DNA from: an uncultured Helcococcus sp.
Lineage (GTDB): Bacteria; Bacillota; Clostridia; Tissierellales; Peptoniphilaceae
DNA length: 17,024 nucleotides
Direction of reading: 5' to 3'
Assembly: GCF_946998255.1 (NCBI RefSeq)
Contig: NZ_CAMPYN010000023.1
Span: forward strand, 1 to 17,024
Shown here: positions 7,093 through 14,625 of the stretch, piece by piece
Numbering within the stretch: position 1 is the first letter of the stretch
How the letters are laid out: each line of letters starts with the position of its first letter
Position numbers and translations under genes: made by a program
The notes under the pieces: generated by a model
What the model was told of the DNA's origin: nothing
The model's input: only the letters and a program-made list of their open reading frames with translations
Database searches by the model: none

Positions 7093-8172
7093 ATGATAAG
7101 AAACTTAAGGGAAGCAATACTATTTTTAAATATATGTAGAATCACAAATTTGAAGATTATTAACCTAGTATCAGATGGAAATATTTATAAGCTGATAAAT
7201 ATAAAAAAGCATATGATAAAAACCTTGTTTTTCTTTAATGATAGGGAAAGAAAAATTTTAGAGGATATGCTTGATTCTTTCAATGCTGATTATATAAATG
7301 ATAAGCTTTATAGTCTATCAATAAATTATCTAACTATAGTTGATAAAAACTATCCTCAAAATTTATTAAATATTTACGATGCGCCAGCTATTATATATTA
7401 CAAAGGTAAATTTCCTAAAAGATTAGATAATATTTTGGCCATAGTTGGAAATAGAAAGTCCTCAGAATATGGTAAATGGGCGGTTGAAAAAATAGTTAAA
7501 GAATTAGCTGATTATGATGTGCAAATAGTTTCTGGTATGGCCTTGGGTATTGATAGGTTTGCTCATTTAGCAGCCATAGACAATAAAATACCGACCATAG
7601 GGGTTTTGGCTTCATCTTTAGAAATAAGGTATCCTAAGTCAAATAATGACCTATATGACCTAATGAATGATGAGCTCTTAATATCAGAATTTCCTTTGGA
7701 CACAAATCCTATTAAAAGAAACTTTGTTTTTAGAAATAGAATCATATCAGCCTTAGCCTTTGGCACCTTAGTGGTTGAAGCCCAGGAGAAATCTGGATCA
7801 TTAATAACAGCCAAGTATGCCTTAGAGCAAAATAGGATGGTTTATGCCATACCAGGCAATATAAACGCCTTAAATTCACAAGGAACCAACCAATTAATAA
7901 AAAATGGTGCAAAACTGATACAATCTGCTGAAGATATAATAAATGAAATTCCTTATATTAATGAAATAAGGAAGATAAATGAAATGAAACAAATTAAATT
8001 AGATAAAAAGATTGACCAAGAAATTTATGCTTTACTTGAAGACAAGATTTTAAGTGTAAATGATATATCAAATTTAACATCTTATAATATATCAGAAATT
8101 TACCAATCATTATTTAATTTAGAAAATAAAAAGCTGATAAATAAGCTAGATGCTAATTATTATTCCAGATAA
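7093..8172 (+). CDS. dprA: DNA processing protein DprA (Smf)
   Basis: DprA loads RecA on incoming single-stranded DNA during transformation and is widely conserved even where competence is unproven. The 359-residue protein has an N-terminal helical region, a central Rossmann-like domain and a C-terminal winged helix (about 290-359). The Rossmann domain shows VGNRKSSEYG (118-127), SGMALGIDRFAH (147-158), ASSLEIRYPKSN, FRNRIISAL, VVEAQEKSGSLITA and AIPGNI. All hallmark motifs are present, so it looks functional. It starts on the base after the yraN stop. No competence genes are in this window, so natural transformation cannot be inferred. Confidence 0.95.
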   Translation: MIRNLREAILFLNICRITNLKIINLVSDGNIYKLINIKKHMIKTLFFFNDRERKILEDMLDSFNADYINDKLYSLSINYLTIVDKNYPQNLLNIYDAPAIIYYKGKFPKRLDNILAIVGNRKSSEYGKWAVEKIVKELADYDVQIVSGMALGIDRFAHLAAIDNKIPTIGVLASSLEIRYPKSNNDLYDLMNDELLISEFPLDTNPIKRNFVFRNRIISALAFGTLVVEAQEKSGSLITAKYALEQNRMVYAIPGNINALNSQGTNQLIKNGAKLIQSAEDIINEIPYINEIRKINEMKQIKLDKKIDQEIYALLEDKILSVNDISNLTSYNISEIYQSLFNLENKKLINKLDANYYSR

Positions 8173-8173
8173 T

Positions 8174-8194
8174 AAAAGTTAGTATCTAGCTTTT
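8174..8194 (+). terminator. Weak hairpin/terminator after dprA
   Basis: AAAAGTTAG (8174-8182) and CTAGCTTTT (8186-8194) pair fully with one G-T wobble around a three-base loop. The only T tract is the TTTT closing the 3' arm, so termination would be inefficient. It begins one base after the dprA stop and lies before the topA promoter. Confidence 0.5.
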
Positions 8195-8200
8195 AAATAT

Positions 8201-8228
8201 TTGTAAATAAACAGATTTATGATATTAT
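8201..8228 (+). promoter_or_regulatory. Promoter of topA (extended -10)
   Basis: TTGTAA (8201-8206), a 16-base spacer, then TATTAT (8223-8228). TG at 8220-8221 gives the extended -10 TGATATTAT. It lies 32 bases before the topA start. The -35 is weak, but the extended -10 matches the pattern at 1163-1171. Confidence 0.62.
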
Positions 8229-8260
8229 GAATTTTAAGTTATGGATGAAAAGGGGTAATT

Positions 8261-10318
8261 ATGGCAAAGAATTTAGTAATAGTTGAATCACCAACTAAGG
8301 CTAAAACCTTAAGTAAATTTCTTGGAAGAAATTACAAGGTTATGGCTTCAATTGGGCATTTAAGAGATTTGCCTAAGAGTAAGTTTGGTGTAGACATAGA
8401 AGACAATTTTGAACCTCAATATATAAATGTAAGAGGTAAGGCAAAAATAATAAATGAAATAAAAAAGGAAGCTAGCAAGGCAGAAAATGTTTTCTTAGCA
8501 TCTGACCCTGATAGGGAAGGTGAAGCAATAGCTTGGCATTTAGCATATATTTTAGATTTAAGTTTATCAGATAAAAATAGGGTTGTATTCAATGAAATTA
8601 CTAAAGAAGCAGTCCTAGATGCCATGAAACATCCTAGGAAAATAGATTTAAATTTAGTAGATGCCCAACAGGCGAGAAGAGTTTTAGATAGGATTGTTGG
8701 ATATGAATTATCTCCTATTCTATGGAAAAAAGTTAAAAGCGGTCTTTCCGCTGGTAGGGTACAGTCAGTTGCCTTAAAATTAATTATAGACAGGGAAAAT
8801 GAGATTAAAGATTTCATTCCAAAGGAGTACTGGTCTATAATTATGGATGCTAAAGTAGATAAACAAGATTTTTCTGCCGCTTATTATGGTAAATATGCAA
8901 AAGATAAATTAGAAGAAGTAAAAATTTCCAATGAAAAAGAAGCTGATACAATTATAAATTCATTAGGAAAAGAATATGAAGTTATAGATAAAAATGTAAG
9001 TAAAAGAAAGAGAAATCCTTATCAGCCTTTTACAACTTCAACCTTACAACAAGAAGCAGCAAAGAGATTATATTTTACTACTTCAAAAACCATGTCTGTA
9101 GCCCAACAACTATATGAAGGTATAAATGTTGGTAGTGGATCTGTAGGTTTAATTACCTATATGAGAACAGACTCAACACGTTTATCAAGCTCTATAATAG
9201 GTGAATCACTTGCCTATATAAAAGAAAACTTTGGTGCCAAATATGCTTCATCAGGAAGGTCTTATAGTAAGAAAAAATCCAATAGCCAAGATGCTCACGA
9301 AGCTGTAAGAGTATCTTCTATAAATAGGACTCCACAAAGTATAGAAAAATATTTGACCAAAGATCAATTCAAATTATATAGGTTGATTTGGGAAAGAACC
9401 CTTCAATCTCAAATGAAGGCTTCAGAATACCTTTCTACAAGATATGATATAAAAAATGCCGACCATATATTTAGGGCTAATGGTTCTATAATAGTTTTTG
9501 ATGGATTTACAAAAGTATGGTCTATAAATGATCAGACAATAGAACTACCAGATATGGAAATTGGCGATAAATTTAGCCATGAAAAGATAGAAAAGAACCA
9601 ACACTTTACAAAGCCTAAAGCAAGATATACAGAAGCTTCTTTAGTAAAAGAATTAGAAAAAAACGGTATAGGAAGACCATCTACCTATTCATCAATTATT
9701 AGGTCCTTGCTATCTAGAAATTATGTAAACTTTGAACAGAAATCCTTATTACCAACAGAGGTTGGTTTTAAAGTTAATGATCTTTTACAAGAATATTTTG
9801 AAGAAGTTATTAATAAAAAATTTACAGCAGATTTAGAAAACAAGCTTGATAGTATTGAAGAAGATGAGATTGAATGGAAAGTTTTAATTAGCCAATTTTA
9901 TGATAAATTTAAACCTAATCTAGATAATGCTTTAAAAGCTAATAAAGATGAATTCGCTATCAAAGACAAAGCTATCAATGAAAAATGTCCTTTATGCGGC
10001 CATGAATTATTAGAAAAATCGGGAAGAAATGGTAAGTTTATCGGATGTTCAAATTTCCCAGAATGTAAATATACAAGAAGTATTGTTAAATCACTAGGAA
10101 TCAAATGTCCAAAAGATGGTGGAGATATTGTAGAAAAGGTATCCAAAAGAGGTAAGATCTTTTACGGATGTTCAAATTATCCAAAATGTGATTGGGCTTC
10201 TTGGGACAAACCAACTGGTGAGATATGTGACAAATGTGGCGACCTAATGGTACACAGAAAAAATAGAAATACTGATGCTATTTTATGTAATAACCCAGAC
10301 TGTGAAACTAATAAGTAA
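8261..10318 (+). CDS. topA: DNA topoisomerase I (type IA)
   Basis: TopA relaxes negative supercoils through a covalent 5'-phosphotyrosine intermediate. The 685-residue protein starts with a Toprim domain (VESPTKAKT with Glu9; SDPDREGE with Asp82, Asp84 and Glu86). The core follows, with catalytic Tyr300 in LITYMRTDSTR and the GIGRPSTYSSI motif. Three C-terminal zinc-ribbon repeats follow: Cys576/579/596/602; Cys616/637/643 with Asp619 at the second ligand position; and Cys656/659/676/681. GGGG at 8252-8255 serves as ribosome binding site. Length is typical of Bacillota TopA. It has its own promoter and follows dprA, a conserved order. Confidence 0.97.
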   Translation: MAKNLVIVESPTKAKTLSKFLGRNYKVMASIGHLRDLPKSKFGVDIEDNFEPQYINVRGKAKIINEIKKEASKAENVFLASDPDREGEAIAWHLAYILDLSLSDKNRVVFNEITKEAVLDAMKHPRKIDLNLVDAQQARRVLDRIVGYELSPILWKKVKSGLSAGRVQSVALKLIIDRENEIKDFIPKEYWSIIMDAKVDKQDFSAAYYGKYAKDKLEEVKISNEKEADTIINSLGKEYEVIDKNVSKRKRNPYQPFTTSTLQQEAAKRLYFTTSKTMSVAQQLYEGINVGSGSVGLITYMRTDSTRLSSSIIGESLAYIKENFGAKYASSGRSYSKKKSNSQDAHEAVRVSSINRTPQSIEKYLTKDQFKLYRLIWERTLQSQMKASEYLSTRYDIKNADHIFRANGSIIVFDGFTKVWSINDQTIELPDMEIGDKFSHEKIEKNQHFTKPKARYTEASLVKELEKNGIGRPSTYSSIIRSLLSRNYVNFEQKSLLPTEVGFKVNDLLQEYFEEVINKKFTADLENKLDSIEEDEIEWKVLISQFYDKFKPNLDNALKANKDEFAIKDKAINEKCPLCGHELLEKSGRNGKFIGCSNFPECKYTRSIVKSLGIKCPKDGGDIVEKVSKRGKIFYGCSNYPKCDWASWDKPTGEICDKCGDLMVHRKNRNTDAILCNNPDCETNK

Positions 10319-10340
10319 TACAATTTGAATATTAAGTCTA

Positions 10341-10369
10341 TTGTATGAAAAGGTTATTTATGTTAAAAT
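10341..10369 (+). promoter_or_regulatory. Promoter of the ccpA-like gene (and probably ptsH)
   Basis: TAAAAT (10364-10369) is preceded by TG at 10361-10362, giving an extended -10, and lies 17 bases after a poor -35, TTGTAT (10341-10346). It is the best candidate in the 79-base gap between topA and the regulator. The -35 overlaps the right arm of an inverted repeat (10318-10346) that could be a regulatory site. Confidence 0.5.
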
Positions 10370-10397
10370 TAATTAAAAGGTTAATAAGGAGGTTTTT

Positions 10398-11402
10398 ATG
10401 TCTAGAAAACCAACTATGGAAGACGTAAAAAATCTTGCTGGAGTATCTATTTCAACAGTTTCAAGAGTTATAAATGGAACCAGAAAAGTTTCACCAGAAA
10501 AAACAGAAGCGGTAAATAGAGCTATCGAAAAATTGGGTTATAAACCTAATGAATTAGCTAGATCCTTAGTTATGAAAAAATCCAATACCTTAGGTATTAT
10601 TTTGGATGATATGGGGTATAATTATATGGCCCAATATCTTAGGGGGATAGATGAAATAAGTAAGTTATATAAGTATGATATCTTGCTTTATTCAACTTTC
10701 GGTAACTTTGAAACTCAAAAAAATGCGGTTGAATTTTTATCTTCTAAGCAAGTTGAAGGTATAGTTGTTATATCAGAAAAAATAAATAATGAAGTATTAT
10801 ATCTGATAAGAGACCATAATATACCATATATTTTACTTGACTCTTATTATAGTGACAATGATTTCCAAACAGTTACTGTTGACTATACAAAGGCTATGTA
10901 TGAATTAACAGATTATTTAATTACTAATAATCATAAAAATTTAGCATATGTAAAAGTTAAAGGCGCCTTCCACGCTAGTCAAGAAAAGGAATCAGGATTC
11001 TTAGAAAGAGTTGATGATAAGTCAATCAATAATTGGGTTTATACTGTTGATGAAAATGAAGTTGACCAAGCCTATAAATTTATGGAAAAAAATATCAATA
11101 AGCTTGAAAGCAACGGAGTTACAGCAATAATGTTTGAAACTGATAGGTTAGCAATAGGTGCTTTGCAATATTGTTATGATAACAATATTTCTGTACCCGA
11201 CAAATTCTCAATAACAGGATTTGGTGATTCAGAAATAGCTCATTTATATAGGCCAGCCTTAAGTACAGTAAGACTACCTTATTATGATATAGGAGCTATC
11301 GCTGTAAGACTCCTTATAAAAATCATTGGCGGCGATGAAAATGTTGATAAATCTGTAAACCTAGGCTATCAAATAGTTGATAGGGATACAGTAAAAAAAT
11401 AA
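10398..11402 (+). CDS. ccpA: LacI/GalR-family regulator, probable catabolite control protein CcpA
   Basis: This 334-residue protein has an N-terminal LacI helix-turn-helix (MEDVKNLAGVSISTVSRVIN, about 7-26), the hinge helix YKPNELARSL (48-57) and a periplasmic-binding-protein-like core starting at NTLGIILDD. Three points suggest CcpA rather than a sugar-specific repressor. The length equals that of B. subtilis CcpA. The segment YDIGAIAVRLL places Tyr296, Asp297 and Arg304 one residue off the CcpA Tyr295/Asp296/Arg303 surface that contacts HPr-Ser-P (recalled from literature). And the next genes are ptsH and ptsI. RBS AAGGAGG at 10386-10392. The core is quite diverged (for example FGNFETQKN), so CcpA identity is inferred. 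No HPr kinase gene is in this window. Confidence 0.75.
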   Translation: MSRKPTMEDVKNLAGVSISTVSRVINGTRKVSPEKTEAVNRAIEKLGYKPNELARSLVMKKSNTLGIILDDMGYNYMAQYLRGIDEISKLYKYDILLYSTFGNFETQKNAVEFLSSKQVEGIVVISEKINNEVLYLIRDHNIPYILLDSYYSDNDFQTVTVDYTKAMYELTDYLITNNHKNLAYVKVKGAFHASQEKESGFLERVDDKSINNWVYTVDENEVDQAYKFMEKNINKLESNGVTAIMFETDRLAIGALQYCYDNNISVPDKFSITGFGDSEIAHLYRPALSTVRLPYYDIGAIAVRLLIKIIGGDENVDKSVNLGYQIVDRDTVKK

Positions 11403-11425
11403 AAAATAAATAATTGGAGGATAAT

Positions 11426-11686
11426 ATGGCAGAAAAGAAAGTTACAGTATTAAACGAAACAGGTCTACATGCAAGACCAGCAGCAGCTTTAGTTCAATTT
11501 GTAAAGGGAATACCTGGTGAAGTTGAATTAATCAAAGATGGTAAAGTTGCGAATGCAAAGAGTATCTTCTCAGTAATGAGTCTTGGAATATCTAAAGACA
11601 CAGAAGTAACAGTTAAAGTTACTGGTGAAAATGAAGAAGAACATGTAGAAAAAGTAGTTGAATTCATTCAAAACTTAACTGACTAA
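11426..11686 (+). CDS. ptsH: Phosphocarrier protein HPr
   Basis: HPr carries phosphate from Enzyme I to sugar-specific EIIA proteins. The 86-residue protein has the active site GLHARP with His15 and the regulatory segment AKSIFSVMSLGI with Ser46, the HPr kinase target that turns HPr into the CcpA corepressor in Bacillota. Both sites present implies dual transport and signalling roles. Residue 48 is Phe where Met is common. ATG 11426 is chosen because GGAGG (11416-11420) lies five bases ahead; an in-frame TTG at 11414 is part of that site. It is 23 bases behind the ccpA-like gene, with no promoter or terminator between, so they are likely co-transcribed. Confidence 0.97.
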   Translation: MAEKKVTVLNETGLHARPAAALVQFVKGIPGEVELIKDGKVANAKSIFSVMSLGISKDTEVTVKVTGENEEEHVEKVVEFIQNLTD

Positions 11687-11697
11687 TAAAACAAAAG

Positions 11698-11723
11698 AGG
11701 GATACTTATGTATCCCTTTTTTT
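11698..11723 (+). terminator. Intercistronic terminator between ptsH and ptsI
   Basis: AGGGATAC (11698-11705) and GTATCCCT (11710-11717) pair perfectly around TTAT, with further A-T/G-T pairing at the base and a seven-T run (11717-11723). The ptsI ribosome binding site AAAGGAG starts on the next base. No promoter fits between the hairpin and ptsI, so this should act as an attenuating terminator that makes HPr message exceed Enzyme I message. Confidence 0.88.
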
Positions 11724-11736
11724 AAAGGAGAGTACT

Positions 11737-13452
11737 ATGAGATTTAAAGGAATTGCTGCTTCAGATGGAGTTGCAATGGGCAAGGTTTATTTATTTGAGA
11801 AAGCCGAGCTTATTATTAATCAAGAAAGTATACAAGCAAATCAAGTAGATGCTGAAATCAAATCAGTAACTGAAGCTATAGAAGCTTATAAGTTAGACTT
11901 AGAAAATAGGGTTGTTACAAGTGATGCTGAAGCTGGCGTTAGAGATGCTCATATTGAGTTAGTTACAGACCCTGCCTTATTAGAAATGGTTACGGGAAAG
12001 ATTTCTAATGACTTAAACAATGCTGAATTAGCCTTAGATAGTGCTATCAATGAAATGGCTATTGTTTTTGAAATGATGGATGATGAATACCTAAGTGAAA
12101 GAGCCGCTGACTACAGAGATATTGGTGAAAATATAATGTACAAGTTAAAAAATGTACAACCAAAAACTCTTTCTACATTAGATGATGATTACATCATTGT
12201 CGCTGAAGAACTCACACCTACAGATACATCAACAATGGACAAGGACCATGTATTAGGATTGGCTATGAATTTAGGTGGTAAAACATCACATTCATCAATC
12301 ATAGCCCAAACTTTAGGTATACCTGCAGTTGTTGGTATGAATGATATCACAAGTAAGGTTAAAAGTGGAGACTTTATAATCTTAGATGCTTTAGAAGGTG
12401 TAATCATTACTGATCCAGACGAAGCTACAGTTAAAGAATACCAAGAAAAATTTGAAACCATTAAGGCTGACAAGGAATTAGCTGAAAAATATAAATTCCA
12501 AGAAGCAAAAACAAAAGATGGAAAAGCATTAGAAGTTGTTTCAAATATCGGTGGTATCAGTGACCTAAAAGATGCTATTGAAGAAGGTGCAGAAGGTGTA
12601 GGTCTATTTAGAACAGAATTTCTATATATGGATTCAAATGACTTCCCATCAGAAGAAAAACAATTTGCAGTATATAAAGAAGCTGCAGAATTATTGGGCG
12701 AAAAACCATTAATTATTAGAACCTTAGATATAGGTGGGGATAAGGGCTTAGACTACTTCGAGTTTCCAAAAGAAGAAAATCCATTCTTAGGGTGGAGAGC
12801 TTTAAGAGTTCAATTCGATAGAACAGATATTTTAAGAACACAACTAAGAGCTATACTTAGAGCATCAGCCTTTGGTAATGTTAAAATTCTATTACCAATG
12901 ATTATTTCAGTTAACGAAATTAAAACTGTATTAGCTCATTTGGAAGAATACAAAGAAGAATTAAGAAAAGAAGGTGTAGAATTTGACGAAGATATCGAAG
13001 TAGGTATCATGGTTGAAACACCAGCTTCAGTATTTGTAGCAGATGAATTAATTAAACATGCTGATTTCTTTAGTATTGGTACAAATGACCTAACCCAATA
13101 TATACTTGCAGTAGATAGAGGAAATGATAAGATTTCCCACTTATATGATTACTTCAATCCAGCAGTATTGAGAGCTATAAAACAAGTTATTGATGCATCA
13201 CATAGACATGGTAAATGGACAGGTATGTGTGGTTCAATGTCATCCGACACAATGGCAACATATATTTTACTAGGTTTAGGCTTAGATGAATTTTCAGTTG
13301 TAGGATCAAAGGTTGGTCAAGTAAAGGCTATTATCAATAATTCTAATCTTGCAGAAGCAGAAAAATTTGCAGAAGAAATTTTAGCAATGGATGATGTAAG
13401 TCAAATAAGAAAAACCTTAAAGGACCACAATGACAACTTTGTTACAGAGTAA
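11737..13452 (+). CDS. ptsI: Phosphoenolpyruvate-protein phosphotransferase (PTS Enzyme I)
   Basis: Enzyme I takes phosphate from PEP and passes it to HPr His15. The 571-residue length is normal. The N-terminal half contains the HPr-binding helical region and the phosphohistidine site GGKTSHSSIIAQ with His185. The C-terminal PEP-binding TIM barrel shows GVGLFRTEFLY, RTLDIGGDKGLDYF, the signature FSIGTNDLTQY and the catalytic cysteine loop GMCGSM (Cys498). In most Enzyme I proteins that loop reads GMCGEMAGD; here it is GMCGSMSSD, so the Glu is Ser500. RBS AAAGGAG at 11724-11730. Its last 23 bases overlap the next gene. Confidence 0.97.
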   Translation: MRFKGIAASDGVAMGKVYLFEKAELIINQESIQANQVDAEIKSVTEAIEAYKLDLENRVVTSDAEAGVRDAHIELVTDPALLEMVTGKISNDLNNAELALDSAINEMAIVFEMMDDEYLSERAADYRDIGENIMYKLKNVQPKTLSTLDDDYIIVAEELTPTDTSTMDKDHVLGLAMNLGGKTSHSSIIAQTLGIPAVVGMNDITSKVKSGDFIILDALEGVIITDPDEATVKEYQEKFETIKADKELAEKYKFQEAKTKDGKALEVVSNIGGISDLKDAIEEGAEGVGLFRTEFLYMDSNDFPSEEKQFAVYKEAAELLGEKPLIIRTLDIGGDKGLDYFEFPKEENPFLGWRALRVQFDRTDILRTQLRAILRASAFGNVKILLPMIISVNEIKTVLAHLEEYKEELRKEGVEFDEDIEVGIMVETPASVFVADELIKHADFFSIGTNDLTQYILAVDRGNDKISHLYDYFNPAVLRAIKQVIDASHRHGKWTGMCGSMSSDTMATYILLGLGLDEFSVVGSKVGQVKAIINNSNLAEAEKFAEEILAMDDVSQIRKTLKDHNDNFVTE

Positions 13453-14056
13453 TTTTCTCAAAAAAATTAAAAACTTAAATGGAGAAGAAATTGATAGATT
13501 ATCTGACAATATTTGTCAGAGTCTATCAGATATCCATATTGAGAAAGACTCAGATATAAATTGGATGGATGAATATATCATTGACAAAAACTATAGTCTT
13601 TATAGACATGGCCTTATAAAGAAACAAGGACTTAAAGATTATATACTCATAGATTATATAAATGAAAATATTCATTTATTAAAAGATAGGATTGTTTCAA
13701 GGTCTATAAAAGATTCATCCATAATAGCTTCTGATTTTGATGATAATTTTAACATTAGTTTCGAAAAATCGGATAAATTTTCAGATAAGATAGTTGATTA
13801 TCTTGATTTAAATATAATAGCCTATGTAAATAAAGATTTAGCTAAGGTTCTTGTAAATAAGATAAATGATAATAAGTTCAATATAAAATTTTATAAACTA
13901 TTTACTTATTATACAGCTAAATTTACTATTGATTTAATTGATGGTATGTCTGAGTTAAATAACAAGGAAGATAAAGAAAAATATGAAGCTATAATTGAAT
14001 TTATATTTGACTCTTACGACGATTTTACATTAATAAAACCTAAATGGTTAGAATAA
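13430..14056 (+). CDS. Hypothetical protein overlapping the 3' end of ptsI
   Basis: I do not recognise this 208-residue protein. It is rich in Asp, Lys, Ile and Asn and has a single Cys (Cys29, NICQ). I see no signal peptide, no clear membrane span and no known catalytic motif; predicted character is soluble, charged and mostly helical. Reality as a gene is supported by AAAGGA (13419-13424) five bases before ATG 13430, translation-coupling overlap with ptsI, a long intact frame, and a terminator three bases after its stop. Base composition is even more AT-rich than ptsI, typical of fast-evolving genes. Context suggests co-expression with Enzyme I, but that alone does not give a function. Confidence 0.82.
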   Translation: MTTLLQSNFLKKIKNLNGEEIDRLSDNICQSLSDIHIEKDSDINWMDEYIIDKNYSLYRHGLIKKQGLKDYILIDYINENIHLLKDRIVSRSIKDSSIIASDFDDNFNISFEKSDKFSDKIVDYLDLNIIAYVNKDLAKVLVNKINDNKFNIKFYKLFTYYTAKFTIDLIDGMSELNNKEDKEKYEAIIEFIFDSYDDFTLIKPKWLE

Positions 14057-14058
14057 GC

Positions 14059-14092
14059 AAAAGCTCTTATCCAATTGGATAGGAGCTTTTTT
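14059..14092 (+). terminator. Strong, probably bidirectional terminator between convergent genes
   Basis: A 14-base arm AAAAGCTCTTATCC (14059-14072) pairs with GGATAGGAGCTTTT (14077-14090), with one wobble, around AATT, and is followed by TT. The 5' A run gives a short T run on the minus strand, so the same hairpin can stop transcription of the convergent fur-family gene that ends at 14105. Confidence 0.9.
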
Positions 14093-14104
14093 AGATTTAT
14101 AGTA

Positions 14105-14506
14105 TTAATGATGGTGTTTTGTACATTCCTCACATAAACCTGAGAATTCAAAACTATGAGAAGTAATAGTAAAACCTGTTTTTTCTTCAATATCTCTTTC
14201 AATTTCCATTAAAGGCCCATGGTCTACTATGTCAACCTTTCCGCATTCTTCACATACAATTTGGTGGACATGATCATCGGTGTTTAATTGATAGTAAGAT
14301 ATATTATCTAAACCTACAGTTCTAATAAGAATATTTTCATCTGTAAAAGTTGCAAGATTCCTATAAATTGAAGAAATTTTTACCTTGCTGTCTTGTAGTC
14401 TTTCAAATATTTGTTCCGCATTTAATAAAGTCTCTTTTTCTAAAAGTTCCAATATTTCTACTCTAGTTTTTGTTTCTTTTAGACCATGTTTTTTTAATAT
14501 ATTCAT
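14105..14506 (-). CDS. zur: Fur-family metalloregulator, probably Zur
   Basis: This 133-residue protein has a winged-helix DNA-binding half (recognition helix region ISSIYRNLATF, about 44-54) and a metal-binding dimerisation half. Two CxxC pairs, Cys85/Cys88 and Cys125/Cys128, should hold the structural zinc. Candidate sensory ligands include His79, His81, His96 and His117, and the protein ends in HHH. ATG at 14506 is used because GAGGTG (14518-14513 on the minus strand) precedes it by six bases; a GTG start at 14515 would lie inside that site. It is divergent from a transporter whose binding protein has zinc-type ligands, so Zur is favoured over Fur or PerR. The family is certain; the metal is inferred. 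Confidence 0.88.
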   Translation of the reverse strand: MNILKKHGLKETKTRVEILELLEKETLLNAEQIFERLQDSKVKISSIYRNLATFTDENILIRTVGLDNISYYQLNTDDHVHQIVCEECGKVDIVDHGPLMEIERDIEEKTGFTITSHSFEFSGLCEECTKHHH

Positions 14507-14524
14507 ACTTATCACCTCATTATC

Positions 14525-14552
14525 ATTATACTACATAAGACTTAGATTTCAA
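14525..14552 (-). promoter_or_regulatory. Promoter of the fur-family gene
   Basis: On the minus strand TTGAAA (14552-14547) is followed after 16 bases by TATAAT (14530-14525). The predicted start near 14518 leaves a leader of about 12 bases that still contains GAGGTG. The -10 runs into GATAATGA repeats resembling half Fur boxes, which could give autoregulation. Confidence 0.68.
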
Positions 14553-14559
14553 TAATCCA

Positions 14560-14587
14560 TTGACAAAAGTCATATATCTTGTATAAT
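14560..14587 (+). promoter_or_regulatory. Promoter of the zinc ABC transporter operon
   Basis: Perfect consensus TTGACA (14560-14565) and TATAAT (14582-14587) with a 16-base spacer. Its -35 lies only seven bases from the -35 of the divergent fur-family promoter. The Fur/Zur-like box begins six bases after the -10, covering the expected transcription start. A promoter this strong needs repression, which fits the box. Confidence 0.82.
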
Positions 14588-14592
14588 TAATT

Positions 14593-14611
14593 GGTAATGA
14601 TTCTCATTAGA
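14593..14611 (+). promoter_or_regulatory. Fur/Zur-type operator
   Basis: The box GGTAATGATTCTCATTAGA contains the inverted repeat TAATGA-TTC-TCATTA. By eye it matches the classical 19-base Fur box (GATAATGATAATCATTATC) at 14 positions. Its left part GTAATGATT also fits the B. subtilis Zur pattern GTAATnATT. It covers the transcription start of the transporter operon and is likely bound by the adjacent Fur-family protein. Confidence 0.75.
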
Positions 14612-14625
14612 AAGAAAGGAATATG

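Noticed and set aside
11450..11461. cre-like site TTAAACGAAACA at the start of ptsH
   Set aside because: The right half does not give the inverted TTTCA needed for a CcpA operator; it is explained by coding sequence.
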